A stretch of DNA of 64,000 nucleotides, taken from contig NZ_JABBFQ010000003.1 in NCBI RefSeq assembly GCF_018494055.1, positions 434,001 through 498,000 on the forward strand, given 5' to 3'. The notes beneath the pieces were generated by a model. It had not been told where the DNA came from and did no database searches. It saw nothing but the letters and a program-made list of their open reading frames with translations. Positions 57,030 through 64,000 of this stretch are shown here, in pieces (position 1 is the stretch's first letter; every line of letters starts with the position of its first letter). The stretch is from Rosenbergiella epipactidis. GTDB lineage: Bacteria; Pseudomonadota; Gammaproteobacteria; Enterobacterales; Enterobacteriaceae. The translations under genes and the position numbers were made by a program.

Positions 57030-57860
57030 ATGAAAAAAATAGCGATTATTGGATTAGGGTGGTTAGGGATGCCTTTGGCCTTGGCGCTCAGCCAGCGTGG
57101 CTACGATGTGCAAGGGTCGAAAACGTCTGAAGATGGTATTCTTGCCGCCCGACGCTGCGGCATTTCTGCGGTGAAATTAGTCACCACGCCCGATATTGAG
57201 TGTGATTTTGAAGAGCTAGAGCAATTGATGTCGGTCGATACGCTGATCATTACTTTACCCGCATCGCGCAGCGGCGATGGGGGAGAACATTATGTTAATG
57301 CTGTCCAAAACCTTGTTGACAGTGCTATAGCAAATGGCGTGAAGCGGGTGATCTTTACCAGTTCGACTTCAGTCTATGGCGATCAGCAAGGTGAGATGGT
57401 TGAAGCCAGTCCACTTCTGCCTGTCACCCCCGCAGGGAAACGCTTGGTCACGCTAGAGCAATGGCTGCACCAGTTACCGGGTATTGAGGTGGATATTCTA
57501 CGGTTATCGGGTCTAGTGGGACCGGACCGTCATCCAGGCCGTTTTTTAGCGGGTAAAAAACAGTTAACGCAAGGAAATCAGCCGGTTAACCTTGTACATC
57601 TCGACGATGTGATCGAGGCGATCGCACTGCTTCTCGCCTCGCCGCGCTCGGGGACAACCTTCAATCTCTCGGCACACCAGCACCCAAGGCGTGATGAGTT
57701 TTATCCCTTTGTTGCTAAGCAGCTGGGAGTCGAGCCGCCAACCTTTGCGGCGATCGATCCTCAAGCACCTGCAGGAAAGTGGGTCAACGGCGAAGCCATT
57801 TGCCGCAGCTTAGGGTTCCACTACCGCTATAGTGATCCCTTCACGATGCCGCTTGGTTAG
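57030..57860 (+). CDS. yeeZ: YeeZ, NAD(P)-binding epimerase/dehydratase-like protein
   Basis: 276 residues from MKKIAIIGLGWLGMPLALALSQRG; eight in-frame upstream codons are unlikely to be used. An extended SDR fold with the Rossmann motif GLGWLGMPLA and FTSSTSVYGDQQGEM is evident. It matches E. coli YeeZ, whose function is unknown. It is divergent from the his operon, as in E. coli. Confidence 0.92.
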   Translation: MKKIAIIGLGWLGMPLALALSQRGYDVQGSKTSEDGILAARRCGISAVKLVTTPDIECDFEELEQLMSVDTLIITLPASRSGDGGEHYVNAVQNLVDSAIANGVKRVIFTSSTSVYGDQQGEMVEASPLLPVTPAGKRLVTLEQWLHQLPGIEVDILRLSGLVGPDRHPGRFLAGKKQLTQGNQPVNLVHLDDVIEAIALLLASPRSGTTFNLSAHQHPRRDEFYPFVAKQLGVEPPTFAAIDPQAPAGKWVNGEAICRSLGFHYRYSDPFTMPLG

Positions 57861-57908
57861 ATGGTCTAAAGCCGATAAAGAAAATTCTGAGGTTTTACCC
57901 TGAAAGGC

Positions 57909-57937
57909 TTGTTTTAAAAGCTGGATTTAGGCACAAT
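57909..57937 (+). promoter_or_regulatory. Candidate promoter upstream of plaP
   Basis: TTGTTT and CACAAT are separated by 17 bases, a fair match to a sigma-70 promoter. Transcription would start near 57944 and run through a hairpin and a small reading frame before plaP. This is inferred from sequence only. Confidence 0.35.
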
Positions 57938-57958
57938 GCGCGGCCTGCAAAATTCGAG

Positions 57959-58006
57959 ATAACCGACGTAAACTGTTTTAATTAACCGTGCGTCGGTTAT
58001 TTTTTT
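57959..58006 (+). terminator. Hairpin with T run between yeeZ and plaP
   Basis: ATAACCGACG/CGTCGGTTAT, ten perfect base pairs with a 22-base loop, followed by seven T residues. It may end yeeZ transcripts about 100 bases past the stop, or act as an attenuator in the plaP leader if the promoter at 57909 is used. Confidence 0.7.
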
Positions 58007-58096
58007 GCAGTAAAACTTACTAGTAGTGTTTAATTGGTCGGCCTACGTCGGCTTAGTCACCCTTTCACGCTTGAGCGTATGTTTAGAGGAAAAGTA

Positions 58097-58270
58097 ATGG
58101 GGCCATCAACTATTATGCAAGTAGCAGCAGCTGCTCGCTTTCGCGATGACTACGGCGCTAAGGCTATTTCACAGCCTATCAATGTCACTCCTTCTCTCCC
58201 TTCGCGGAGTTTCCCTGTGGTGCAGTCCGTGTCGATTGCGGCTATAGGGGGGCAACACCATGCAGACTAA
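58097..58270 (+). CDS. Candidate leader reading frame upstream of plaP
   Basis: 57 codons from an ATG with AGAGGAAAA in front, starting MGPSTIMQVAAAARFRDDYG and ending GGQHHAD. The stop lies 11 bases inside the plaP coding sequence, so the frames overlap and could be translationally coupled. I do not recognise the peptide. The good ribosome-binding site and its position argue for translation; codon use alone does not prove it. An in-frame ATG six codons upstream (58079) is possible. Confidence 0.4.
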   Translation: MGPSTIMQVAAAARFRDDYGAKAISQPINVTPSLPSRSFPVVQSVSIAAIGGQHHAD

Positions 58271-59618
58271 TGCATCTCCAGCACAATCACGTGCCAGCTT
58301 AAAGAAAACACTGACGCTCTTCCCGGTCGTTATGATTGGCTTAGCCTATATGCAGCCAATGACCTTGTTTGATACGTTCGGTATTGTTACGAATTTAACG
58401 GGTGGGCATGTTGCCACGGCGTATGCCTTCGCCCTGATTGCGATTCTGTTTACTGCGCTGAGCTACGGAAAACTGGTTCACCGGTTCCCTTCAGCGGGTT
58501 CTGCATACACTTATGCACAGAAATCGATTTGCCCTCATGTTGGTTTCATGGTGGGCTGGTCGTCGCTGCTCGATTATCTGTTTATGCCGATGATCAATAT
58601 TTTGCTGGCCAAAAGCTATTTTGAGTCGTTGATCCCGGGGATCCCTTCGTGGATTTTCGTCGTGCTATTAGTTGGCTTTATGACCCTGACTAACCTTAAA
58701 GGTATTCGTACGGTCGCTAACTTTAACGGTCTGATTGTTGTATTACAGATCTTGGTGATGTTAGCGATAGTCGGTATGGTTATCTATGGCGTCGCGCATG
58801 GCACAGGTGAAGGGACATTAGTCAGTAGTAAGCCATTCTGGACCGAGAATTCGCAGGTGGTGCCGATGATAACCGGTGCGACGATACTCTGTTTCTCCTT
58901 CTTAGGCTTCGATGGCATCAGTTCATTATCCGAAGAGACGAAAGAGGCTAAGCGTGTAATTCCTAAGGCGATTTTTCTTACCGCGCTGATTGGTGGATTA
59001 CTGTTTATTGCAGTGTCTTACTTCTTACAACTCTATTTCCCTGATGTCAGCCATTTTAACGACCCTGACTCTTCACAACCGGAAATCATGCTGTATGTGG
59101 CAGGGAAAACCTTCCAATTCGGTATCCTGATTTTCTCTTGTGTGACGGTTCTTGCGTCAGGTATGGCGGCGCATGCAGGGGTTTCACGACTGATGTATGT
59201 GATGGGACGCGACGGTGTTTTCCCTAAACGTTTCTTTGGCTACATTAGCCCGAAATTCCATACCCCGGTCTTCAACGTCTTATTAGTTGGTGCTATTGCT
59301 CTGTTAGCGATTAATTTTGACTTAGTAACGGCCACTGCGTTGATTAACTTCGGTGCATTGGTTGCGTTCACCTTCGTCAACTTATCAGTAATTTCGCAAT
59401 ACTGGATCCGTGAGAAACTGCGTCGCACGTTGAAGGATAATATTCGCTTCCTGATCCTACCCTTATGTGGGGCGATAACGGTCGGTGCGCTGTGGGTTAA
59501 CTTAGAGAAAAGCTCGATGGAACTGGGCTTAATCTGGGCAGCAATCGGTATTATCTATCTGGCGATTGTGACCAAAGGCTTCCGTCTACCTGTTCCGCAG
59601 TATGACGAAGAACGTTAA
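58260..59618 (+). CDS. plaP: Putrescine importer PlaP (YeeF), APC family
   Basis: 452 residues with about twelve membrane segments. The protein aligns with E. coli PlaP: KKTLTLFPVVMIGLAYMQPMTLFDTFGIV near the N terminus, FSFLGFDGISSLSEETKEAKRVIPKAI in the middle. It is a low-affinity proton-coupled putrescine importer linked to swarming in E. coli. AGGGGGG lies seven bases before the ATG, inside the upstream reading frame. Confidence 0.93.
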   Translation: MQTNASPAQSRASLKKTLTLFPVVMIGLAYMQPMTLFDTFGIVTNLTGGHVATAYAFALIAILFTALSYGKLVHRFPSAGSAYTYAQKSICPHVGFMVGWSSLLDYLFMPMINILLAKSYFESLIPGIPSWIFVVLLVGFMTLTNLKGIRTVANFNGLIVVLQILVMLAIVGMVIYGVAHGTGEGTLVSSKPFWTENSQVVPMITGATILCFSFLGFDGISSLSEETKEAKRVIPKAIFLTALIGGLLFIAVSYFLQLYFPDVSHFNDPDSSQPEIMLYVAGKTFQFGILIFSCVTVLASGMAAHAGVSRLMYVMGRDGVFPKRFFGYISPKFHTPVFNVLLVGAIALLAINFDLVTATALINFGALVAFTFVNLSVISQYWIREKLRRTLKDNIRFLILPLCGAITVGALWVNLEKSSMELGLIWAAIGIIYLAIVTKGFRLPVPQYDEER

Positions 59619-59634
59619 GCCTTAGTGCTTAGGT

Positions 59635-59664
59635 AAAACCGACCTCTTGGGGTCGGTTTTTTTT
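59635..59664 (+). terminator. Terminator of plaP
   Basis: AAACCGACC/GGTCGGTTT stem with a six-base loop followed by a T run, about 16 bases past the plaP stop. Confidence 0.92.
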
Positions 59665-59737
59665 GTTTCCTGCAAAATTCTAAATAGGGTCTATACTTAA
59701 GAGGAAGCGATAAATTACATATCTCAAGGAGTGTCAT

Positions 59738-59965
59738 ATGAAGAAGTTGATTATCCCTGCTGTAGCAATGATTGCTGTTTGTGCATTATCGGGTTGTACA
59801 CGTACTAGCTACGCAATCCATACTGTTGATGGGCGCACGATAGTCAGCGACGGTAAGCCAAAAGAAACGGATGCCGGCCTAGTGGGCTACACCGATGCAA
59901 ACGGTGTGAAACAACAAATTAATAAGAGCGAAGTTAAAGTGGTTTCAGAGATTCCAAATAAGTAA
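59738..59965 (+). CDS. Small YgdI/YgdR-type lipoprotein (DUF903)
   Basis: 75 residues. A lipoprotein signal ends in LSGC (Cys20), and a short SH3-like domain follows with YAIHTVDGRTIVSDGKPKETDAGLVGYTDANGVKQQINKSEVKVV, the DUF903 pattern seen in E. coli YgdI and YgdR. Thr after the Cys favours the outer membrane. CAAGGAG lies at good spacing before the ATG. The function is unknown. It is a single gene between two terminators. Confidence 0.9.
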   Translation: MKKLIIPAVAMIAVCALSGCTRTSYAIHTVDGRTIVSDGKPKETDAGLVGYTDANGVKQQINKSEVKVVSEIPNK

Positions 59966-59984
59966 TTTCGCCCCTTTAATCGAA

Positions 59985-60010
59985 AAAGCCTGCTGAGCAG
60001 GCTTTTTTTT
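59985..60010. terminator. Bidirectional terminator between the lipoprotein gene and sbcB
   Basis: AAAGCCTGC/GCAGGCTTT, nine perfect base pairs with a TGA loop, A run on the left and T run on the right, between convergent stops. Confidence 0.92.
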
Positions 60011-61440
60011 TAACTTAATAACTCTTGGGCATAACGGGCCAAAGCCTGTAATAGGGCGACTTTATCAGGAGATTCTTGGTGTTCTTGCAGTAATACAGTC
60101 AGTTGCTCGAAATAGTCATTGACCTTTTCCGGCGTCAGCACTAAGCGTCGGTGTTCTACCCAGCGTTGCTGTTCCAATTCATCTAATGTGCCCGGATAAT
60201 TCCTTGCCCGAAAACGAAACAGAAGCTCGTCGATCCGTTTATCACTCCAGCGTAAATCCATTGCCGGTAAATGCTGAGGCTGGGTCTGACGAATAACGTC
60301 TATCGTCTGTTTGTCCGCTGCAGAGAAGAAGCCATCATAAAGTTGATTATCGACATCCTGGTTTGCCGGAAAAGGGGCTTTATCTGCGAATAAGGCGACC
60401 ACTTTTTCACGGATCTCTGGATGTTGGCGCAGTAGTGCAAGATTATCTAAGCAGGCTTGACGATCAATCCCTAAGCGCTCAGCATCCTCGGGACGTAGTA
60501 CACTGGCGGGGGCTAAGACCGGGCATTTATTGATGTGCACTAGCTTTAGCGGAATGGGCGCATCGTTGCCGCGTGCTTCTTTGGTTTGATAAAGCTTTTC
60601 CCGTAATGCATCGCTGCTCAGGGCAATAAGTGGTGCGATCTCGCCGGCTAAGTCAACGGTAATCACGGCATTCTTGTTTTCTGGGTGCCAAGCCAGGGGC
60701 ACAATCCAACTAGTATTGCCGCGGGCTGCACCAAACATTCCGGACACGTGTACCAAAGGCTTCATTTGCGGGATATCGATTAAGCTGGTCAGGCGATGTT
60801 TATTACGATGGGTAAATAGGAAATCGAATAACTTCGGCTGTTTTTCTTTCACCAGTTGCGCCATAGCGATCGTAGCATAGACATCTGACATGGCATCATG
60901 CGCTTGAGTATGGCTAATACCATTCGCTTTGGTGAGATGCTCGAGCTTGAAACTAGGTAGCCCTTGCTCATTTTCCGGCCATACAATACCCTCAGGACGT
61001 AGCGCATAACAAGCCCGCATCACATCCAACAGATCCCAGCGTGAATTCCCCTCTTGCCAGCTCCAACCGTAGGGATCGTGAAAGTTACGGTAAAAAAGAT
61101 GACGGGTGACCTCATCATCGAAACGTATGTTGTTATAGCCGACAATACAGGTGTGTGGCTCGCTAAACAGATGATGAATACGTTGAGTAAACGCCGCCTC
61201 TGTCACACCTTTTTGTTGCGCTTCTTGCGGTGTGATATGCGTAATCAATACGGCCTCTGGTTGGGGCAAATAATCATCCGCCAACTTACAATAAAAAACC
61301 TCTGGCTCGCCGATCACGGTAAAAGTACTGTCTGTACGCACGCCAGCAAACTGTGCGGGTCTATCTAAGGCAGGATGTTTACCAAAGGTTTCATAATCAT
61401 GGAAGAGGAAGGTGGGTTGGGCGATTTCGTTATTTTTCAT
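60010..61440 (-). CDS. sbcB: Exodeoxyribonuclease I
   Basis: 476 residues. The DEDDh exonuclease domain starts with FLFHDYETFGKHPALDRPAQFAGVRTD (Asp and Glu ligands), followed by GYNNIRFDDEVTRHLFYRN and SHTQAHDAMSDVYATIAMAQ; SH3-like and C-terminal helical domains follow. It degrades single-stranded DNA 3' to 5' and is recruited by SSB. It is the last conserved-backbone gene of the window; its promoter faces the AT-rich right-hand region. Confidence 0.97.
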   Translation of the reverse strand: MKNNEIAQPTFLFHDYETFGKHPALDRPAQFAGVRTDSTFTVIGEPEVFYCKLADDYLPQPEAVLITHITPQEAQQKGVTEAAFTQRIHHLFSEPHTCIVGYNNIRFDDEVTRHLFYRNFHDPYGWSWQEGNSRWDLLDVMRACYALRPEGIVWPENEQGLPSFKLEHLTKANGISHTQAHDAMSDVYATIAMAQLVKEKQPKLFDFLFTHRNKHRLTSLIDIPQMKPLVHVSGMFGAARGNTSWIVPLAWHPENKNAVITVDLAGEIAPLIALSSDALREKLYQTKEARGNDAPIPLKLVHINKCPVLAPASVLRPEDAERLGIDRQACLDNLALLRQHPEIREKVVALFADKAPFPANQDVDNQLYDGFFSAADKQTIDVIRQTQPQHLPAMDLRWSDKRIDELLFRFRARNYPGTLDELEQQRWVEHRRLVLTPEKVNDYFEQLTVLLQEHQESPDKVALLQALARYAQELLS

Positions 61441-61685
61441 ACACCATCATCACTTTTATATTGTTAATTATTGAGATCAATAGGTTAGCTGAAATCTTAG
61501 CGTGGTTTATACCCTATTGCTGTTTGCCTCATTTTTCCTGTCTATCGGGCTTGAAATTTCTAGGGGCTGTGTAAAACATTCTACAGTGCCATTGGATAGC
61601 GACGGCCTAGGAATAATGTTAGAACCTCTTGGTCCTTCAGAAAGAGAGCAGAAGTTACTAAATACTTATAATTCGTCAGCTATCT

Positions 61686-61717
61686 GCGCACGACGTGATA
61701 CGCGCACGACGTGATAC
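61686..61717. repeat. Tandem 16-bp duplication
   Basis: GCGCACGACGTGATAC occurs twice, head to tail and exactly identical. It is GC-richer than its surroundings. Two copies only, so not a CRISPR or a long satellite. Confidence 0.85.
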
Positions 61718-62029
61718 GCCAACACTCTTCCCATCCACTATAACCTAGTACGTTTAACGCATAATAACAGAGTTAACGGCGTATTACTTTGTTGGCCTAA
61801 CAGTCACCTAGGCTCTCATAGAGTAAACTATTTGAAGGTTGACATCTTTTGTGAGTTAGTCGGTGGCAAACATGCCGTTTTCAGCCAAGGTATTAAAAAA
61901 CCTCGGCTATTCTTAATATCTATGACGCTTAAACAGGCAGGAACAAGTCATGGTTATATTATTTTAAGTCATTGAACAGAAAAAATTGTTGAGTAGAGAA
62001 TAGGTTCATATTATGCCTTCAGCGCTTCA

Positions 62030-62049
62030 GGTGAGCGAGCTCATTCACC
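62030..62049. repeat. Imperfect 20-bp palindrome
   Basis: GGTGAGCGAGCTCATTCACC has symmetric arms GGTGA and GAG with CTC and TCACC; only two central-flank positions per arm do not pair. It could be a binding site for a dimeric regulator. It lies about 340 bases before the first small paralogous gene. Confidence 0.45.
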
Positions 62050-62387
62050 ATTCACTAGATTACTTGTTATTAACTTTACCGCAAGGCTGTTACCTACGCC
62101 GATAGCCGTTAACTATTTTTCTGTTTAAATTTATCGTTAACCCTCATGTGTTATAACGTTCTAAGGATAAGATGAACGAGCATCTCTCTGAAACGTTAAT
62201 AGGTATCTTGGCAGGAAAATTGGTTTATTATTTCTTTTTTGTATAAGAGAGGAACTTCCTGCTACCATCATCTTCCACTTAAAAGAGGGCATCAGAATTA
62301 GAATGTAAGGCAATTGAAAAGATTATTGTCTTTACCTAATACAAAGTGCAATGATGAAGTCTCTGTTCTAATACAATAATAACAACC

Positions 62388-62582
62388 ATGATCCTCGTTA
62401 CAACTATCAGGGGCGAAAAGCTCAGTATTTCTATTAATCAAATTATTTCAGCAGCCAGTCATGGCACAAGATCAATACTTACAATCGGTAATGCGCGAGA
62501 CAAAATCATCGTTAAAGAATCATTTCCGTTAATAATGGAGTTAATTAAGGAAGCTCGATTGAATACTAGCCCAGCCAAATAA
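62388..62582 (+). CDS. Small FlbD/SwrD-like protein, copy 1
   Basis: 64 residues, starting MILVTTIRGEKLSISINQI and ending in a helix LIMELIKEARL. It is clearly related to the protein encoded at 62982: shared MIL, G-E-LS, SHG, DKIIV-ES and ARL in the same positions. The layout (two or three strands, a turn, I-x-V-x-ES and a final amphipathic helix) resembles the FlbD/SwrD family of flagellar and swarming proteins, with minimal LytTR-type domains a second possibility. There is no clear ribosome-binding site, but conservation between the copies supports real coding. A strong hairpin follows its stop. Confidence 0.7.
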   Translation: MILVTTIRGEKLSISINQIISAASHGTRSILTIGNARDKIIVKESFPLIMELIKEARLNTSPAK

Positions 62583-62981
62583 ATTTTACTGCACCGTCTG
62601 GCGTTATCGCGGTGCAGTAAAGAATCACTTCATGCTCCCATTATCGGTTCAATGAGTTTACAGCCAGAGAGTTAGCCCTTATCTCATTTGCAGGTCTCGA
62701 ATTACACAGTCCATAAGAGGCTGATAAAATCTTTTCTCAAGACGTAGTCACTATCATCCTCCTACTATCATTATTTACTTATTTACTTTTTATATATCAT
62801 CACAATTTAGAAACCGTTATCTCTTATATATAAAATTCAAATACCGGTTACTAAAAGCCGAAATATTTTTAAAAGTTAATATAAAAATTTATAGATAAAA
62901 AATGAACACTCTTTTTCATTTAACTTCTGTTTAGGTTGCTTTGATAACTTGGGATAAAGATAAATCGGTGAGGTGACAACA
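62583..62981. other. Interval between the two small paralogous genes
   Basis: About 400 bases, very AT-rich in its right half. It holds the 3' hairpin of copy 1 (listed separately) and must contain the promoter of copy 2. Runs of A and T near 62770-62900 look like bent or UP-element-like DNA. No gene recognised. Confidence 0.5.
62585..62621 (+). terminator. Strong hairpin just after the first FlbD-like gene
   Basis: TTTACTGCACCG/CGGTGCAGTAAA, 12 perfect base pairs with a 13-base loop, begins three bases after the stop codon. No T run follows, so it may protect the mRNA 3' end or be a pausing structure rather than a classical terminator. Confidence 0.55.
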
Positions 62982-63176
62982 ATGATATTATTAAGCAGTG
63001 TCAAAGGTGAGACCTTAAGTGTTGCGGTCAGTGATATAAGCTACGCCAAAAGCCATGGTAAAAAGTGTATGATTTGTACGAAAAATAGTAATGATAAAAT
63101 TATTGTTATCGAGAGTTTAGAAGAGGTGATTGCTAAAATATCCCATGCGAGGCTTCTCGCTTCTCAACTAAACTAG
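62982..63176 (+). CDS. Small FlbD/SwrD-like protein, copy 2
   Basis: 64 residues from MILLSSVKGETLSVAVSDI, with GAGGT seven bases before the ATG; the in-frame GTG nine bases upstream lies within the ribosome-binding site. Paralogue of the gene at 62388, with about half the aligned residues identical or similar (SHGKK for SHGTR, DKIIVIESLEEVIAKISHARL for DKIIVKESFPLIMELIKEARL). Two cysteines (CMIC) are unique to this copy. Function unknown; fold assignment is inference as for copy 1. Confidence 0.78.
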   Translation: MILLSSVKGETLSVAVSDISYAKSHGKKCMICTKNSNDKIIVIESLEEVIAKISHARLLASQLN

Positions 63177-63493
63177 AGATTTATTTTATACCGGCCATTA
63201 CTCATTAGCAGTACGACATTCACTTTTTGCGCGTCAAAATAATGGCTTATCTAGTTGAACCTTAGCCTGAGGACCGCAATACCTATCCTCTAGACAGTGG
63301 TACCAAAACATTAGCGACTTGCCGCGATACCCTTTTCAGCAACATCATATTTTTGGGAATTAATTAAAGAAAGAAGGGGGGCAGCAAATTCGTAGATCCT
63401 TGAGTGTCTTGTAGAGTGAGGTATTAGGTAATCGATTGGCTTTGTTAAGAGGAGCGACAAGGTATTTATCGCATCATAATCGGTTAGCGGCTT
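63177..63493. other. Gene-free interval before the right-edge gene
   Basis: About 317 bases between convergent genes. I see no clear terminator, repeat or coding sequence; a G run (AAGGGGGG near 63374-63381) is the only marked feature. Confidence 0.45.
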
Positions 63494-64000
63494 CTAGAGT
63501 TTATCGAGGTATTTATAAAAGAAATCCTCAACGGGGATATCGACGACCTGTATTTTTCTTTTTAAAAGACCTTGAAAGACCCGATCGAGGATATTAACAG
63601 CGAGTTTTTGAAGTTCGAGAACATTAATCAGGGTGTAAACATTATCCGTTTTGATTGGGTAATGGCCATCCCAGGCTAGAGTAGGAGGAGTGATAGCTTC
63701 ATTCTGGCTGTTACTGTATTTAAATACGGCTAAACTCATATCATTCGCGACATGACAATTCGCAAGACCACCGTCTTTTTGTAAGCATTTGGTTAAGGTG
63801 TAGAGCAATTTGGCTTGGGTCGGTGTCAGCGACGTAAAATTAAGAAGGAAGTTGACGAATGCGTTGGTGGAACGGGATGCTCTGAGGGTATAGATACTGC
63901 AGAGTTCGTTAATCAGCGATATCACCGTGATCAACATGATAAAGTTTTTATCTTTAGAGGGTGAGGTAACTAAGAGGATCTCGTGAAGTCCATAAAGCCT
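63494..64000 (-). CDS. Unrecognised protein, 5' end outside the window
   Basis: 168 codons visible, open to the window edge, ending VEDFFYKYLDKL. The first internal ATG is at 63937, but the frame continues upstream through GLHEILLVTSPSKDKNFI, so the start probably lies beyond 64000. The visible part is a soluble alpha/beta-looking protein with a hydrophobic stretch FIMLITVISLINELCSIYTLRA, a possible helix-turn-helix-like SLTPTQAKLLYTLTKCL, and later TDNVYTLINVLELQKLAVNILDRVFQGLLKRK. I do not recognise a family. It is AT-rich and faces the FlbD-like genes. Confidence 0.6.
   Translation of the reverse strand, partial: RLYGLHEILLVTSPSKDKNFIMLITVISLINELCSIYTLRASRSTNAFVNFLLNFTSLTPTQAKLLYTLTKCLQKDGGLANCHVANDMSLAVFKYSNSQNEAITPPTLAWDGHYPIKTDNVYTLINVLELQKLAVNILDRVFQGLLKRKIQVVDIPVEDFFYKYLDKL

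Larger units (their letters stand above)
61441..62387. other. Gene-free AT-rich interval right of sbcB
   Basis: About 950 bases without a recognisable gene. It contains the sbcB promoter, a 16-base tandem repeat (61686-61717), a hairpin AGCCAAGGT/ACCTCGGCT around 61886-61914 (one mismatch, A-rich loop) and an imperfect 20-base palindrome (62030-62049). Short open frames occur, such as one starting at 61502 with a hydrophobic beginning, but none has a good start signal or a family I recognise. Confidence 0.5.

Noticed and set aside
61502..61714. 70-codon open frame with a hydrophobic N terminus right of sbcB
   Set aside because: No ribosome-binding site, no recognisable family, and its end runs through the tandem 16-base repeat; probably chance.
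61686..61717. CRISPR-like repeat
   Set aside because: Two direct units without a spacer and without cas genes; a simple tandem duplication.
63935..63937. Start of the right-edge gene at the ATG at 63937
   Set aside because: The frame remains open with protein-like sequence to the window edge, so this internal Met is unlikely to be the true start.

Overview
The window is a chromosomal segment of an Enterobacterales bacterium. Gene content and order follow the 46-49 minute region of Escherichia coli (proL-yejMLK-rplY-radD-rsuA, mepS, lpxT, yeiP, fruBKA-nfo-yeiE-lysP, folE-yeiB-sanA-cdd, metG-mrp, thiMD-yegS-yegQ-yegD, udk-dcd-asmA-galF-gnd-his-yeeZ-plaP-sbcB), and most proteins align over their full length with the E. 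coli family members as I remember them. The segment is much more compact than in E. coli: mgl/galS, cirA, yeiR, yeiH and most of the polysaccharide region are missing. An Erwiniaceae-like relative (for example near Tatumella or Rosenbergiella) is plausible, but the genus is inference only.

Positions 1-8.8 kb hold a tRNA-Pro(GGG), envelope and lipid A functions (YejM, LpxT, MepS), translation factors (bL25, EfpL/YeiP), rRNA pseudouridylation (RsuA), a nucleoid protein (YejK) and a repair helicase (RadD). From 8.9 to 13.1 kb lie yeiW and the fructose PTS operon fruBKA, with a clear Cra operator in front. From 13.1 to 30 kb come base-excision repair (nfo), lysine uptake (yeiE, lysP), folate synthesis (folE), membrane proteins (yeiB, sanA, overlapping tail to tail), NAD-malic enzyme, cytidine deaminase, methionyl-tRNA synthetase, the Fe-S carrier Mrp, the peroxide-scavenging pair ahpCF and a DUF4056-type exported protein.

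From 30 to 35 kb is a more variable stretch: an orphan idnO with a CRP site, dsdA with a divergent dsdC whose start codon is not canonical, an AT-rich lipoprotein gene, and two thi-box (TPP aptamer) sequences, one intact in front of thiMD and one decayed about 1.3 kb upstream. From 35 to 44.4 kb are thiamine salvage (thiMD), lipid kinase yegS, tRNA hydroxylase yegQ, the Hsp70-like yegD, a PAP2 membrane protein and udk-dcd-asmA.

From 44.4 to 49.5 kb lies the usual O-antigen locus, which here is almost empty: galF-galE-gnd and then only an ABC-2 polysaccharide exporter (wzm-wzt), with no glycosyltransferase, polymerase or nucleotide-sugar synthesis cluster. The complete histidine operon hisGDCBHAFI (minus strand) follows, with its leader peptide and attenuator, then yeeZ, the putrescine importer plaP with a candidate upstream leader reading frame, a YgdI/YgdR-type lipoprotein and sbcB.

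The last 2.6 kb (61.4-64 kb) is AT-rich accessory DNA. It encodes two paralogous 64-residue proteins resembling the FlbD/SwrD fold and an unrecognised protein that runs off the right edge. No insertion sequence, prophage, CRISPR array or rRNA was seen. I found no large defence or biosynthetic system. The least explained parts are the paired mini-proteins at the right end, the hollow O-antigen locus, the decayed thi-box, the antisense-derived SanA tail and the dsdC start.
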